Translations under genes and position numbers: made by a program
Assembly: GCA_050260515.1 (NCBI GenBank)
Contig: JBLNCI010000033.1
Coordinates: 38,733-102,732, forward strand
Direction of reading: 5' to 3'
DNA length: 64,000 bases
From: DATJIG01 sp050260515
Lineage (GTDB): Bacteria > Pseudomonadota > Alphaproteobacteria > SMXQ01
The notes under the pieces: model-generated
What the model saw: only the letters and a program-made list of their open reading frames with translations
What the model was told of the DNA's origin: nothing
Database searches by the model: none
Shown here: piece after piece, positions 8,759-17,771 of the stretch
Layout of the letters: the number at the start of each line of letters is the position of its first letter
Position numbering within the stretch: the stretch's first letter is position 1

Positions 8759-10048
8759 TCAGTCGCAGGCGACCGACTTCGCCGTCGTGCCGTTGCCGAG
8801 GTAGGCGAGCGTGCAGGTCATGCCCGGTTTGAGCGCCGCGGGCTCGGCCTTGGCGCCGCCCACCGTCACCGCGGTATCGCCGCCGCGCACCGTCACCGTC
8901 TCGCCGCCGCCGCCGATCACGTTGATGGCGAGCTTGCCGCGGTCGCCCATGGCCCCGAGCGTGGCGCGAACCGACCTGTAGTCGACGGTTTTGAGCGAGT
9001 CGTTCGGCTTCTGCAACGCGTTGATGCGCGCGACCAGGCTCGCAGGCAGGCTGTACGCCCTGTCGACCAGCGCCTTCAGGCGTTCCGGCTGGATCGGGTT
9101 CACCTCCATGTTGCTCTTCTCGACCTCGGCGATGAACGCGGGGTCCTTGAGCGTCGCGAAAAACGCCGCGCGCAGCGCCTGCAGGCGCTCGGCCGGCAGC
9201 TCCGGCGTGGTGATGTAGGGGCGGCCGAACTCGTACGGCAGGAACGCGGTTTCGAGGATCAGCCGCTCCTCCTCGTTGCGGGCGAAGTCGAGCGCGAGCG
9301 GCACGTCGGGCAGCTCGGGGTGCTTCTCGAGACCGAGCTGGAACAGCACGCGCATCTGGCCGCTCTTGACCTGGTCGTAGCAGCACTGCTTGACGCTGAC
9401 CCAGCCGCCGTCGATGCGCCCCTGCACCTCGCCACGCTGCATCGCAAGATCGACCTCGCCGGACGACAGGTAACCGGCGACGACGCGGAACTTCATACCG
9501 AGCAGGCCGCTCAGCAGGTAGGGATTGGTCACCATGAGAGTGTCGGTTCCGACGCCGCCGACCACCATCTCCTTGTCGTAGAGGTCCTTGTAGGTCTCGA
9601 TCGGCGAGGTGTGCCACGCGACTGCGACCGAGATCGCGTTGGTCACGGATCCGATCCAGTTGAACTTGCGGGGATCGAACTGCGCCTCGTAGCCGGGCCC
9701 CTCGAACAGCGGGTCGAACGCCATGAAGTTGTGGATCGCGCCGAGGATCGTCCCGTCCTTCGGCGCGATGTTGCTGATGAAGGCGGTGCCGCGGCGCCCG
9801 CCGGCACCCGGCATGTTCTGTACGATCACCGACGGATTGCCAGGCATGTGCTTGGTGAAGTGGCGCTGAAGCACGCGCGAGTAGAGGTCGTAGCTGCCGC
9901 CCGGGGCCGACGGCACGATGATGGTGATGCGCTTGCCGCGGTAGAAATCCGCGACGTCCTCGGCACGCGCGGCGCCGACCGCGACGGCGGCAAGCGCGAG
10001 CCCGAGGGCGACGGTCCGCATCCAGCGGAGCGGGGAGGAAAACGACAT
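8759..10048 (-). CDS. Bug-family binding protein with extra C-terminal domain
   Basis: 429 residues from the ATG at 10048, chosen because AAGAGG lies 5 bases before it; ATGs at 10051 and 10066 are in frame. A signal peptide (ALGLALAAVAVGAARA) is followed by DFYRGKRITIIVPSAPGGS, YDLYSRVLQRH and PQ/VQNMPGAGGRRG. The Bug domain ends near residue 345-355; about 75 further residues, rich in Gly, Val and Thr and carrying two Cys, are not part of the usual family and look like a small beta-rich domain. It is transcribed towards the first operon and away from the pca operon; the 180-bp gap to the monooxygenase gene at 10229 presumably holds two divergent promoters. Confidence 0.85.
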   Translation of the reverse strand: MSFSSPLRWMRTVALGLALAAVAVGAARAEDVADFYRGKRITIIVPSAPGGSYDLYSRVLQRHFTKHMPGNPSVIVQNMPGAGGRRGTAFISNIAPKDGTILGAIHNFMAFDPLFEGPGYEAQFDPRKFNWIGSVTNAISVAVAWHTSPIETYKDLYDKEMVVGGVGTDTLMVTNPYLLSGLLGMKFRVVAGYLSSGEVDLAMQRGEVQGRIDGGWVSVKQCCYDQVKSGQMRVLFQLGLEKHPELPDVPLALDFARNEEERLILETAFLPYEFGRPYITTPELPAERLQALRAAFFATLKDPAFIAEVEKSNMEVNPIQPERLKALVDRAYSLPASLVARINALQKPNDSLKTVDYRSVRATLGAMGDRGKLAINVIGGGGETVTVRGGDTAVTVGGAKAEPAALKPGMTCTLAYLGNGTTAKSVACD

Positions 10049-10228
10049 CATGACCTCTTGATCCATGTGAAAGCCGGTGGCCGGCCATGCGGTCCCAGCG
10101 GCAAAAAAGTTGCGGCGGACGCGCTCAATCTGGCGGCAGTATGCTAGATGCTGTGCCGGGATTCCAGATTGGCACGCGGTCGGCCCATTTCAAAATTCAG
10201 AAAACGTGGATGAGGTAAGGGTAAGCGT

Positions 10229-11425
10229 ATGGTCGAGACGTTGGCGACGAGGACGTCGAACGAGACGGAGAGCGTGACGGTCACGCCGGCCGACATGGTC
10301 GCACGGGCGCGTGAGCTCGCGCCGAAGCTCAAGGAGCGCGCCGATCAGGCCCAGGCCGAGCGCAAGGTGCCGGTCGAGACCATCGCCGACTATCATCGCA
10401 CGGGACTCATCCGCATCGCCCAGCCTCGCCGTTACGGCGGCTTCGAGATGGGCTGGGACGTGCTGTGCGAGATCAGCCAGATCCTCGCCGCGGCCGACGG
10501 CTCGCAGGCCTGGATCCAGCGCATCATGGCGGACCACGCGCAGATGGTGTCGACGTTTCCTGTCGAGGCCCAGGACGACGTCTGGCGCGACAACCACCGG
10601 GCTCTGATCTCGGCGGCCTTCGATCCCGTGGGGCGCGCGCAGCGCGTGAAGGGCGGGTTCCGCTTTTCCGGACGTCACGGCTTCTCGAGCGGCGTCGACC
10701 ACGCCGACTGGATGATCTGCGGCGGCTTCATCGTCGACGGCGACAAGCTCGACGGGCCGCACTTCTTCCTCGTGCCGCGCGCCGACGCGAAGATCATCGA
10801 CGACTGGCACACCATGGGCCTCGAAGGCACCGGGTCGAAGACCTTCGAGGTGAAGGACGTCTTCATTCCGGAGCACCGCCGCCTCGACGGCAAGCTCGCG
10901 CACGTCGGGCAGGGCCCCGGCACCGCCGTCAACAAGGCCGCCGTGTACCGGACTCCGCGCGGCGGCATCACCTCGACCGGCTTCGCCGCGCTCGCCGTCG
11001 GCATGGCCAAGGGCGTGCTGGAGGAGTGGCTCCTCTACACCGCCCCCCGCAAGTCGCGCGGCATCTCGGTCTCGGAGCAGCCCGGCACCCAGATGATCGC
11101 CGCCCGCGCGTCGGCCGAGATCGAAAGCGTCGAGGCGCTCTACTTCGGGACCATCACCCGCGCCATGCGCGTGCTCGAGGCGGGCGGGACGCTGTCGTCG
11201 TTCGACCTCGTCACCGCGCGCCGCAACGTTGCCTACACCTGCAAGATCGCGCTCAAGGCCGGCACGCGCCTGTTCAACGCCGGTGGTGGCCGCGCGCTGT
11301 TCCGTGGCCAGGGACTCGAGCGGCAGTACCGCAACCTGCTGGGCGCGGCGTCGCACCACTCGGCGGTGTGGGACGCCAACGCCATGTCCTACGGCAAGGC
11401 GCTCATCGAGCGTTACGCCAGGTAG
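10229..11425 (+). CDS. Flavin-dependent monooxygenase, HsaA/HpaB-C2 type (acyl-CoA dehydrogenase fold)
   Basis: A 398-residue protein of the acyl-CoA dehydrogenase fold, of the group D two-component monooxygenase type (HsaA, C2 p-hydroxyphenylacetate hydroxylase): QPRRYGGFEMGWDV, GRHGFSSGVDHADW and a C-terminal RDxGGG-like segment (NAGGGRALFRGQGLERQYRN cut to its key part GGGRALF). Such enzymes hydroxylate phenols using reduced flavin from a separate reductase; no reductase gene is visible here. It opens the protocatechuate operon, 13 bp before the 4,5-dihydroxyphthalate-decarboxylase-like gene, so a hydroxylation that prepares a catechol-type acid is a reasonable inference. The exact substrate is unknown. 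Confidence 0.8.
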   Translation: MVETLATRTSNETESVTVTPADMVARARELAPKLKERADQAQAERKVPVETIADYHRTGLIRIAQPRRYGGFEMGWDVLCEISQILAAADGSQAWIQRIMADHAQMVSTFPVEAQDDVWRDNHRALISAAFDPVGRAQRVKGGFRFSGRHGFSSGVDHADWMICGGFIVDGDKLDGPHFFLVPRADAKIIDDWHTMGLEGTGSKTFEVKDVFIPEHRRLDGKLAHVGQGPGTAVNKAAVYRTPRGGITSTGFAALAVGMAKGVLEEWLLYTAPRKSRGISVSEQPGTQMIAARASAEIESVEALYFGTITRAMRVLEAGGTLSSFDLVTARRNVAYTCKIALKAGTRLFNAGGGRALFRGQGLERQYRNLLGAASHHSAVWDANAMSYGKALIERYAR

Positions 11426-11438
11426 CCGGCGCCGCGCG

Positions 11439-12425
11439 ATGCAGCACATCACCGTCGCCTGTTGGGGCTACGATCGCACGCGGCCGCTCGAGGACGGGCG
11501 GGTGAAGGTCGAGGGCTGCGAGGTCACCTTCATCGACCTTGAGCCCGAGGAGATGTTTCATCGCGCGCTGCACTTCCAGGAGTTCGACGTCACCGAGCTG
11601 TCGTTCTCGAATTACCTGACGCTGACCGCGCGCGACGCGTGCCCGTACGTGGCGATCCCGGTGTTCCCCGGCCGGCGTTTCCGTCACGGCAACATCTACA
11701 TCAACAGGCGAAGCGGCATCCGCGAGCCGAAGGACCTCAAGGGGCGCTGCGTCGGCTCGCCCGAGTACCAGGTGACCGCGTCGGTGTGGATTCGCGGCAT
11801 CCTCGAGGACGAGTACGGCGTCAAGCCGTCGGACATCCGCTGGCGCGCCGGCGGCCTTTGGGAGCCGAGCCGCACCGAGAAGGTGACGTTCACGCCGCCC
11901 GCAGGCGTCGAGCTCGAGCGCATCGGGCCGAACGACACGCTGTCGGCGATGCTGGAGGCGGGCGAGCTCGACGCGATCGTCGGGCCGCGCGCGCCGTCGG
12001 GCTTCTACAAAGGGCACCCCGACATCGTCCGGCTGTTCCCGGACTACATGGCGGTCGAGCAGGACTACTTCCGCCGCACCGGCATCTTTCCGATCATGCA
12101 CCTGATCGCGGTGCACAAGCGCAAGTTGGCCGAGTGCCCGTGGCTGCCCGCGAGCCTGTTCAAGGCGTTCGAGCGCGCCAAGGACATGGCGATCGAGCGC
12201 CTGCTCGAGGAGAACGAGCCGATGGCGACGTATCCGTGGATCGACGGCGTCGTCGCCGAAGCGCAGCGGATCATGGGAAGAGACTACTGGCCCTACGGCT
12301 TCGACGAGAACCGCAAGACCGTCGAGGCGTTTCTCCGCTACCATTACGACCAGGGGCTGGCGACCCGCCGCCTCAAGGCCGACGAGATTTTCGTGCCGTC
12401 GACGCTCACCCGCTCGCGAATCTGA
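11439..12425 (+). CDS. 4,5-dihydroxyphthalate decarboxylase-like protein
   Basis: 328 residues starting MQHITVACWGYDRTRPL. It follows the pattern of proteins annotated as 4,5-dihydroxyphthalate decarboxylase (periplasmic-binding-protein fold): an opening ACW-YDRT segment, EFDVTELSFSNYL, GRCVGSPEYQVTASVWIRGIL and IFPIMHLIAVHK. There is no signal peptide, so it works in the cytoplasm and is not a transport protein. The start ATG is 13 bp after the monooxygenase stop; the frame is open further upstream only as a shadow. Its place directly before pcaHG is telling, since 4,5-dihydroxyphthalate decarboxylation yields protocatechuate, the PcaHG substrate. A paralog lies at 42.8 kb. The precise substrate may be another o-hydroxylated aromatic acid. 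Confidence 0.75.
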   Translation: MQHITVACWGYDRTRPLEDGRVKVEGCEVTFIDLEPEEMFHRALHFQEFDVTELSFSNYLTLTARDACPYVAIPVFPGRRFRHGNIYINRRSGIREPKDLKGRCVGSPEYQVTASVWIRGILEDEYGVKPSDIRWRAGGLWEPSRTEKVTFTPPAGVELERIGPNDTLSAMLEAGELDAIVGPRAPSGFYKGHPDIVRLFPDYMAVEQDYFRRTGIFPIMHLIAVHKRKLAECPWLPASLFKAFERAKDMAIERLLEENEPMATYPWIDGVVAEAQRIMGRDYWPYGFDENRKTVEAFLRYHYDQGLATRRLKADEIFVPSTLTRSRI

Positions 12426-12443
12426 CCTCCCTCCGAGGCATCC

Positions 12444-13151
12444 ATGGATCAGCGGACCTACAACCCACGGGACTGGACCCAGCACGGGCCCTACTTCTAC
12501 GAGGGCTACCGCTCGACCGCGCTGCGCTCGCCGCGCAAGCCGCTGGTGCCGTTGCCGGAGACCCTGTCGGAGACGACCGGGCCGGTGTTCGGCCACGATG
12601 CCGTGCAGGCGAACGACGCCGACCTCACCGTGAACGGGGCCAAGGACGGCGCACCGCTCGGGGAACGGATCGTCGTCGCCGGGCGCGTCGTCGACGAGAA
12701 CGGCCGTGCCGTGCCGGACACGCTGATCGAGATATGGCAGGCGAACTCCGCCGGCCGCTACATCCACCGCGCCGACCGCCACGATGCGCCGCTCGATCCC
12801 AACTTCTTCGGCGCGGGCCGCTGCGTCACCGACGCCGAGGGCCGCTACCGGTTCGTCACCATCAAGCCGGGCGCATATCCGTGGGAGAATCACACCAAGG
12901 CGTTCCGCCCGGCGCACATCCATTTCTCTCTGTTCGGCCGCTGCTTCCTCACCCGGCTGGTGACGCAGATGTACTTTCCGGGCGATCCGCTGATCCCGCT
13001 CGATCCGATCATGAACGGCATTCCCGATCCGGCGGCGCGCCAGCGGCTGGTGTCGACGTACTCAGTCGATCTGACCGAGCACGGCCGCGCGCTGGGGTTC
13101 GCCTGGGACATCGTGCTGCGCGGCGGCAACGCCACGCCGTTCGAGAGCTGA
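12444..13151 (+). CDS. pcaH: Protocatechuate 3,4-dioxygenase beta subunit
   Basis: A 235-residue intradiol dioxygenase subunit. The four iron(III) ligands are all in place: Tyr106 (AGRYIHR), Tyr145 (GAYPWENH), His158 and His160 (RPAHIHF). Together with PcaG it opens protocatechuate between the two hydroxyl carbons to 3-carboxy-cis,cis-muconate. The length is normal for PcaH. It follows the decarboxylase-like gene by 18 bp and precedes pcaG by 9 bp, in the same operon. Confidence 0.96.
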   Translation: MDQRTYNPRDWTQHGPYFYEGYRSTALRSPRKPLVPLPETLSETTGPVFGHDAVQANDADLTVNGAKDGAPLGERIVVAGRVVDENGRAVPDTLIEIWQANSAGRYIHRADRHDAPLDPNFFGAGRCVTDAEGRYRFVTIKPGAYPWENHTKAFRPAHIHFSLFGRCFLTRLVTQMYFPGDPLIPLDPIMNGIPDPAARQRLVSTYSVDLTEHGRALGFAWDIVLRGGNATPFES

Positions 13152-13160
13152 GGGCGCACG

Positions 13161-13757
13161 ATGCCGAAGCAGACTCCGTCCCAGACCGTCGGCCCGTTCT
13201 TCGCCTACGCACTCGTGCCGGAGAGCTACGGCCGCAAGGGCATCGCCGGCAACGTGCTGGTCTCGGCGGCGACCAGGGGCGAGCGCATCCGCATCGAGGG
13301 CCGCGTGCTCGACGGCAACGGCGCGCTGGTCAATGATGCGCTGATCGAGATCTGGCAGGCCAACGCCGCCGGGCGCTACCGGCACCCCGCCGACAAACGC
13401 GACGACGTGGCCGTCGACCCGGCGTTCACCGGCTTCGGCCGCACCATGACCGACGACGCCGGCGCGTTCTTCTTCGAGACGGTGAAGCCCGGGCGCGTGC
13501 CCGGTCGCGGCAACACGCTGCAGGCGCCCCATATCGGAGTCATCGTGATGGCGCGCGGCATGCCGAATCACGCCTATACCCGCATCTACTTCGCGGACGA
13601 AGCGCAGGCCAACGCGGAGGACGCGGTGCTGGCCTCGATCGAGGTGGCTCGGCGCAGCACGTTGATCGCGCCGCGCAGCGATGCCAACGGCATCGCCCTT
13701 TACCGCTTCGACATCCGCCTGCACGGCGACGACGAAACCGTCTTCTTCGACGCCTGA
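13161..13757 (+). CDS. pcaG: Protocatechuate 3,4-dioxygenase alpha subunit
   Basis: 198 residues, the usual PcaG length, starting MPKQTPSQTVGPFFAYAL. It shares the intradiol fold with PcaH (IEGRVLDGNG, DALIEIWQANAAGRY) but lacks the complete iron site, as expected for the alpha subunit: the His-x-His pair is reduced to APHIGV. It forms the alpha-beta unit with PcaH, shaping the active site. Gaps of 9 bp to pcaH and 6 bp to pcaI put it in a tight operon. Confidence 0.95.
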   Translation: MPKQTPSQTVGPFFAYALVPESYGRKGIAGNVLVSAATRGERIRIEGRVLDGNGALVNDALIEIWQANAAGRYRHPADKRDDVAVDPAFTGFGRTMTDDAGAFFFETVKPGRVPGRGNTLQAPHIGVIVMARGMPNHAYTRIYFADEAQANAEDAVLASIEVARRSTLIAPRSDANGIALYRFDIRLHGDDETVFFDA

Positions 13758-13763
13758 GCCGCG

Positions 13764-14633
13764 ATGGCGACGATCTGCACGCTGGCCGAAGCGGTTCGCG
13801 ACCATCTCCACGACGGCGACGTGGTCGCGATGGAAGGCTTCACGCACCTGATCCCGGTCGCCGCCGGGCACGAGGTGGTCCGGCAGGGTCGCCGGAATCT
13901 CACGCTCATCCGCATGACGCCCGACATCATCTACGACCAGGTGATCGGGATGGGCTGCGCGACAAAGCTCGTGTTCGGCTGGGGCGGCAATCCCGGCGTC
14001 GGCTCGCTGCACCGCTTCCGCGACGCCGTCGAGAACGGCTGGCCGCATCCGCTGGCGATCGAGGAGTACAGCCACGCCGGGATGAGCAACGCGTACGTGG
14101 CGGGTGCCTGCAACCTGCCGTTCGCGGTGCTGCGCGGCTACATCGGCTCCGACATCCCGAAGCACAACGACCGCATCAAGAGCGTCACCTGCCCGTACAC
14201 CGGCGAGGTGCTCGCGACGGTTCCGTCGATCCGGCCCGACGTCGCCGTGATCCACGCCCAGAAGGCCGACCGCAAGGGCAACGTGCTGATCTGGGGCATC
14301 ATGGGCGTCCAGAAGGAGGCGGTGCTCGCCGCCAAGCGCGCCATCGTCACCGTCGAGGAGATCGTCGACGAGCTGCACGCGCCGCCCAACGCCTGTGTGC
14401 TGCCGCACTGGACCGTGAGCGCGGTCTGCGCCGTTCCCGGCGGAGCGTACCCGTCCTACGCCGAGGGATACTACGAGCGCGACAACGCGTTCTACATCGC
14501 CTGGGACGAGGTCTCGCGCGACCGTGACCGCTTCCGGGACTGGATGCGTCGCCACGTGCTCGAGACCCGCGACTGGGCCGAGTTCCGCCGGGTCCTCGGC
14601 ACATCGATGGGCGCGAAGCGGGCAGGGAACTGA
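13764..14633 (+). CDS. pcaI: 3-oxoadipate CoA-transferase, subunit A (PcaI/CatI type)
   Basis: 289 residues of the class I CoA-transferase alpha subunit, of the longer CatI type rather than the ~230-residue Pseudomonas PcaI. Seen are GDVVAMEGFTHLIPVAAGHEVVRQ near the start and VIHAQKADRKGNVLIWG, both usual in this family. With the beta subunit it moves CoA from succinyl-CoA to 3-oxoadipate. The stop (TGA) is directly followed by the ATG of the beta subunit. The name is supported by its place between pcaG and pcaD. Confidence 0.9.
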   Translation: MATICTLAEAVRDHLHDGDVVAMEGFTHLIPVAAGHEVVRQGRRNLTLIRMTPDIIYDQVIGMGCATKLVFGWGGNPGVGSLHRFRDAVENGWPHPLAIEEYSHAGMSNAYVAGACNLPFAVLRGYIGSDIPKHNDRIKSVTCPYTGEVLATVPSIRPDVAVIHAQKADRKGNVLIWGIMGVQKEAVLAAKRAIVTVEEIVDELHAPPNACVLPHWTVSAVCAVPGGAYPSYAEGYYERDNAFYIAWDEVSRDRDRFRDWMRRHVLETRDWAEFRRVLGTSMGAKRAGN

Positions 14634-15410
14634 ATGGCCGGGTTCACGACGACCGAGATGATGACCGTCGCAGCCGCGCGCATGCTGCGCAACGGCACGG
14701 TCTGTTTCGTCGGCATCGGCCTGCCGTCAACCGCCGCCAATCTCGCGCGCCTGACCCACGCGCCCGACGCCGTGCTGATCTACGAGTCGGGGCCGATCGG
14801 CGCCAGACCGGGCGTGCTGCCGCTCTCGATCGGCGACGGCGACCTGTCGCTCACCGCCGACACCGTCGTCTCGACGCCGGAGATCTTCCGCTACTGGCTG
14901 CAGGGCGGGCGCATCGACGTGGGCTTCCTCGGCACCGCGCAGATCGACCGCTACGCCAACCTCAACACCACGGTCATCGGCCCCTACGACAAGCCCAGGA
15001 CGCGGCTCCCGGGCGCGGGCGGCGCGCCCGAGATCGCGGGCCTCGCCCGCGAGGTCATCATCGTCATGCAGCACGACACGCGGGCATTCGTCGACAGGCT
15101 CGACTTCGTCACCACCGCCGGCTTCATGGAGGGGGGCGATTCCCGCGAGCGGGCGGGGTGGCCAGGGAAGGGACCCGTCGCGGTCATCACCAACCTCTGC
15201 GTCCTCACGCCCGATCCGGTCACCCGCGAACTCACCGTCGCGAGCCTCCATCCCGGCGTCACCCGCGAGCAGGTTCAGGCGGCGACCGGTTGGCCGATCC
15301 GCTTCGCGGGCAACGTGGTCGAGACCGAACCTCCCAAACCGGATGAGCTCGCGGCGTTGCGCGATCTGCTGGCGCGCACCAAGGCCGCCCATGAGGGGGC
15401 GCGCGGGTAA
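14634..15410 (+). CDS. pcaJ: 3-oxoadipate CoA-transferase, subunit B (PcaJ/CatJ type)
   Basis: 258 residues, the CatJ-type beta subunit. The catalytic glutamate is in YESGPIGARP (about residue 51), which forms the enzyme-CoA thioester in this family; GIGLPSTAANLARL and GAGGAPEIAGLAREVI are also typical. It starts immediately after the alpha subunit stop and its own stop TAATG overlaps the pcaD start by one base. Product is 3-oxoadipyl-CoA, the substrate of the thiolase found far away at 59.7 kb. Confidence 0.9.
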   Translation: MAGFTTTEMMTVAAARMLRNGTVCFVGIGLPSTAANLARLTHAPDAVLIYESGPIGARPGVLPLSIGDGDLSLTADTVVSTPEIFRYWLQGGRIDVGFLGTAQIDRYANLNTTVIGPYDKPRTRLPGAGGAPEIAGLAREVIIVMQHDTRAFVDRLDFVTTAGFMEGGDSRERAGWPGKGPVAVITNLCVLTPDPVTRELTVASLHPGVTREQVQAATGWPIRFAGNVVETEPPKPDELAALRDLLARTKAAHEGARG

Positions 15411-16189
15411 TGGCGTTCATCAACGTCAACCGCAACCGGATCTTCTTCCGGGTCGACGGCGACCCCGGCGCGCCGCCGCTGGTGCTCGTCCATTCGCTCG
15501 GCACCGATCACCGCATGTGGGACGCCCAGATGGAGGCGTTCACCCAGCACTTCAGGGTCATCCGCTACGACGCGCGCGGCCATGGCCAAAGCGCGGCACC
15601 CGACGGGCCGTACACCATCGCCGATCTCGCCGAGGACGCGCTGGGGCTGATGGACGAGCTGCATGCCGGTCGCGCGCACGTCTGCGGTCTCTCGCTCGGG
15701 GGCGTCGTCGCCCAGTGGATCGCGATCAACGCCCGTCATCGCCTCGACCGTCTGATCCTGGCCAACACCGCAGCCGTCATCGGCCCGCGAGAGGTCTGGG
15801 ATCAGCGCATCGCGACCGTCGCGGAGCAGGGGATGAAGCCGGTCGCCGATGCCGTCGTGTCGCGCTGGTTCACCGACACGTTCCGCCGCCGCAACCCGCA
15901 GGCGGTCCAGGCGGTGAAGCAGCTCCTGCTCGCCTCCGATCCGGGCGGGTACGCCGCCACCTGTGCGGCGATCCGCGATGCCGACTTCCGCGACCGGGTC
16001 GCCTCCATCGAGACGCCGACGCTGGTCGTCGCCGGCCGCGACGACCCGGTGACGACGCTCGAGGACGCCAAGTTTCTCGTCGACTCGATCCAGGGGGCGT
16101 GGGGCAAGGTGCTGAACGCGTCGCACCTGTCCAACATCGAGGACGCGGCTGGTTTCAACGATGCGGTGCTGAAGTTCCTGATGGCTTAG
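15410..16189 (+). CDS. pcaD: 3-oxoadipate enol-lactonase
   Basis: A 259-residue alpha/beta hydrolase. The nucleophile elbow GLSLGG, an acidic residue in VVAGRDDPVTT and the final His in NASHLSNIE form the expected catalytic triad. It hydrolyses 3-oxoadipate enol-lactone to 3-oxoadipate. The start overlaps the pcaJ stop by one base. The operon also holds pcaC but lacks pcaB, so the enzyme that makes the lactone precursor must be encoded elsewhere. Confidence 0.93.
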   Translation: MAFINVNRNRIFFRVDGDPGAPPLVLVHSLGTDHRMWDAQMEAFTQHFRVIRYDARGHGQSAAPDGPYTIADLAEDALGLMDELHAGRAHVCGLSLGGVVAQWIAINARHRLDRLILANTAAVIGPREVWDQRIATVAEQGMKPVADAVVSRWFTDTFRRRNPQAVQAVKQLLLASDPGGYAATCAAIRDADFRDRVASIETPTLVVAGRDDPVTTLEDAKFLVDSIQGAWGKVLNASHLSNIEDAAGFNDAVLKFLMA

Positions 16190-16208
16190 CCCGGCTGAGG
16201 AGGCGGAT

Positions 16209-16589
16209 ATGGACGAGCGGAAGCGGTACGAGGCGGGCATGAAGGTCCGCCGCGAGGTGCTCGGCGACGAGTACGTCGATCAGGCGCTGAAACGGACAAC
16301 CGCCTTCACCGAGGAGTTCCAGGACCTCATCACCCGTTATGCCTGGGGCGAGGTCTGGACCCGGCCCGGGCTCGACCGCATGACCCGGAGCCTCATCACC
16401 ATCGCCATGATGGTGGCCTTGAACCGCGAGGCCGAGCTCCGGCTCCACATCCGGGCCGCCGCCAACAACGGCGTGACCCGCGACGAGATCATGGAGTGCC
16501 TGCTCCAGACCGCCGTCTACTGCGGCGTGCCGGCGGCCAACGCCGCGTTTCATGTCGCCGAGGAAGTCTTCGGCGCATCAGCCACTTAG
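16209..16589 (+). CDS. pcaC: 4-carboxymuconolactone decarboxylase
   Basis: 126 residues, normal for free-standing PcaC (AhpD-like fold). Typical segments are RREVLGDEYVDQAL at the N-terminus, ITRYAWGEVWTRPGLDRMTRS and HIRAAANNGVTRDEIMECLLQTAVYCGVPAA, the last with the His and Glu/Cys of the active-site region. It decarboxylates 4-carboxymuconolactone to 3-oxoadipate enol-lactone. It is the last gene of the operon, ending only 6 bp from the facing ABC binding protein gene; I see no hairpin terminator there. Confidence 0.95.
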   Translation: MDERKRYEAGMKVRREVLGDEYVDQALKRTTAFTEEFQDLITRYAWGEVWTRPGLDRMTRSLITIAMMVALNREAELRLHIRAAANNGVTRDEIMECLLQTAVYCGVPAANAAFHVAEEVFGASAT

Positions 16590-16595
16590 ACTGGC

Positions 16596-17678
16596 TTACC
16601 TAAAGTATTGCTTGAGGATTTGCGCGGACTTTCCGTGCATCTCCTCCAGCACCTCGGGGCTGACGAACTGCTCCTTGAGGCCGTTGTAGCGGGGCACGAT
16701 CGCCTTCTGGGCGTCGCTCGGCTCGACCTTGGCGTTGCCGGGCAGATAGTCCTCCTGGGCCATGACGGTCTGTCCGTCGGGCGACAGCACGAAGTCGATC
16801 AGCAGCATCGCCGCATGGGGATGGCGCGCTCCGCGCGAGAGCTGGATCGTGCCGATCGTGCTCGGCACCGGCTCGATCGACTGCGACGCCGACGGTGCCC
16901 CCTGCAGCGCGCTGTAGATCGGGTGGTGGAGGAAGATGTTGAGCCCGATCGCGTACTCGCCGGCGATCACCTGATTGACGAGCGACCGCGCCGAGGCGGT
17001 GTACGGGACGACGTTCTGCCCGCTGAGCCGCTTGAGATAGCTATCCGCCTTGCCCTCGCCCATGGCGAGGCGCACGGCGGTGACGAACAGCTCGGCGCCG
17101 GTGGAATCGCCGACCCGCCACGCCATGCGGCCCTTCCATTTCGGATCGAGCAGCGCGTCGTAGGTCTTCGGAACCTCGGCCGCCGAGACCTCGCGGGTGT
17201 TGTAGCCGAGGCCGTAGTAGGCGAACCGGGTCGCCGCCCACAGATGCCGAGGATCGCGGTAGATCTCCTGATAGTCGGCGATGTGAGGCGACGTGAACGG
17301 CACGACGGCGTTGGCCTTGATCAGCGGCACCGCCGTGCCGCTGCCCTCAATCACGTCGACGACCGGATTGCGGCCCTGCAGCTCCGCCGTCACCTTCTGG
17401 ATGATCGCCGAGCTGCCGCCGCGCCAGTAGTCGATCTTCACGAACGGGTACTTCTTGGCGAACGCCTGCGCGAGCGGGCGCAGCACAGTGTTCTCGGTGA
17501 GCGAGCAGTACCAGACCACGGAGCCCTCGCGCCGCGCGCCGTCTTCCAGCACGCGCTGGCGGTCGGGGCCGTCGAGCATGGCGATGCGGGCGAGGTCTTG
17601 GGCGCCGGTCTGCGCGAGCGCCGGCAGCGCCGCGAGGGCGAGGAGGAACGCGAACGCCAGGACGCGGAATCGTTTCAT
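16596..17678 (-). CDS. Extracellular solute-binding protein, Fe(III)/polyamine ABC type
   Basis: 360 residues from the ATG at 17678, chosen because AGGGATGG lies just upstream; a second ATG 6 bases earlier overlaps that site. A clear signal peptide (MKRFRVLAFAFLLALAALPALAQ) is followed by REGSVVWYCSLTENTVLRPL and FAKKYPFVKIDYWRGGS, the pattern of family 1 ABC binding proteins for iron(III) and similar ligands. No permease or ATPase is next to it. It converges with pcaC. Specificity cannot be given; several such proteins in soil bacteria bind aromatic acids or phosphonates. Confidence 0.85.
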   Translation of the reverse strand: MKRFRVLAFAFLLALAALPALAQTGAQDLARIAMLDGPDRQRVLEDGARREGSVVWYCSLTENTVLRPLAQAFAKKYPFVKIDYWRGGSSAIIQKVTAELQGRNPVVDVIEGSGTAVPLIKANAVVPFTSPHIADYQEIYRDPRHLWAATRFAYYGLGYNTREVSAAEVPKTYDALLDPKWKGRMAWRVGDSTGAELFVTAVRLAMGEGKADSYLKRLSGQNVVPYTASARSLVNQVIAGEYAIGLNIFLHHPIYSALQGAPSASQSIEPVPSTIGTIQLSRGARHPHAAMLLIDFVLSPDGQTVMAQEDYLPGNAKVEPSDAQKAIVPRYNGLKEQFVSPEVLEEMHGKSAQILKQYFR

Positions 17679-17771
17679 GGCCATCCCTGTTCTTTGTCTT
17701 AGGACCGGATTGTCCGGCATCGGCGGCCCGGTGACCACCATCGGGATTGGGTCCCGCCGCGGTCCGCCTGC

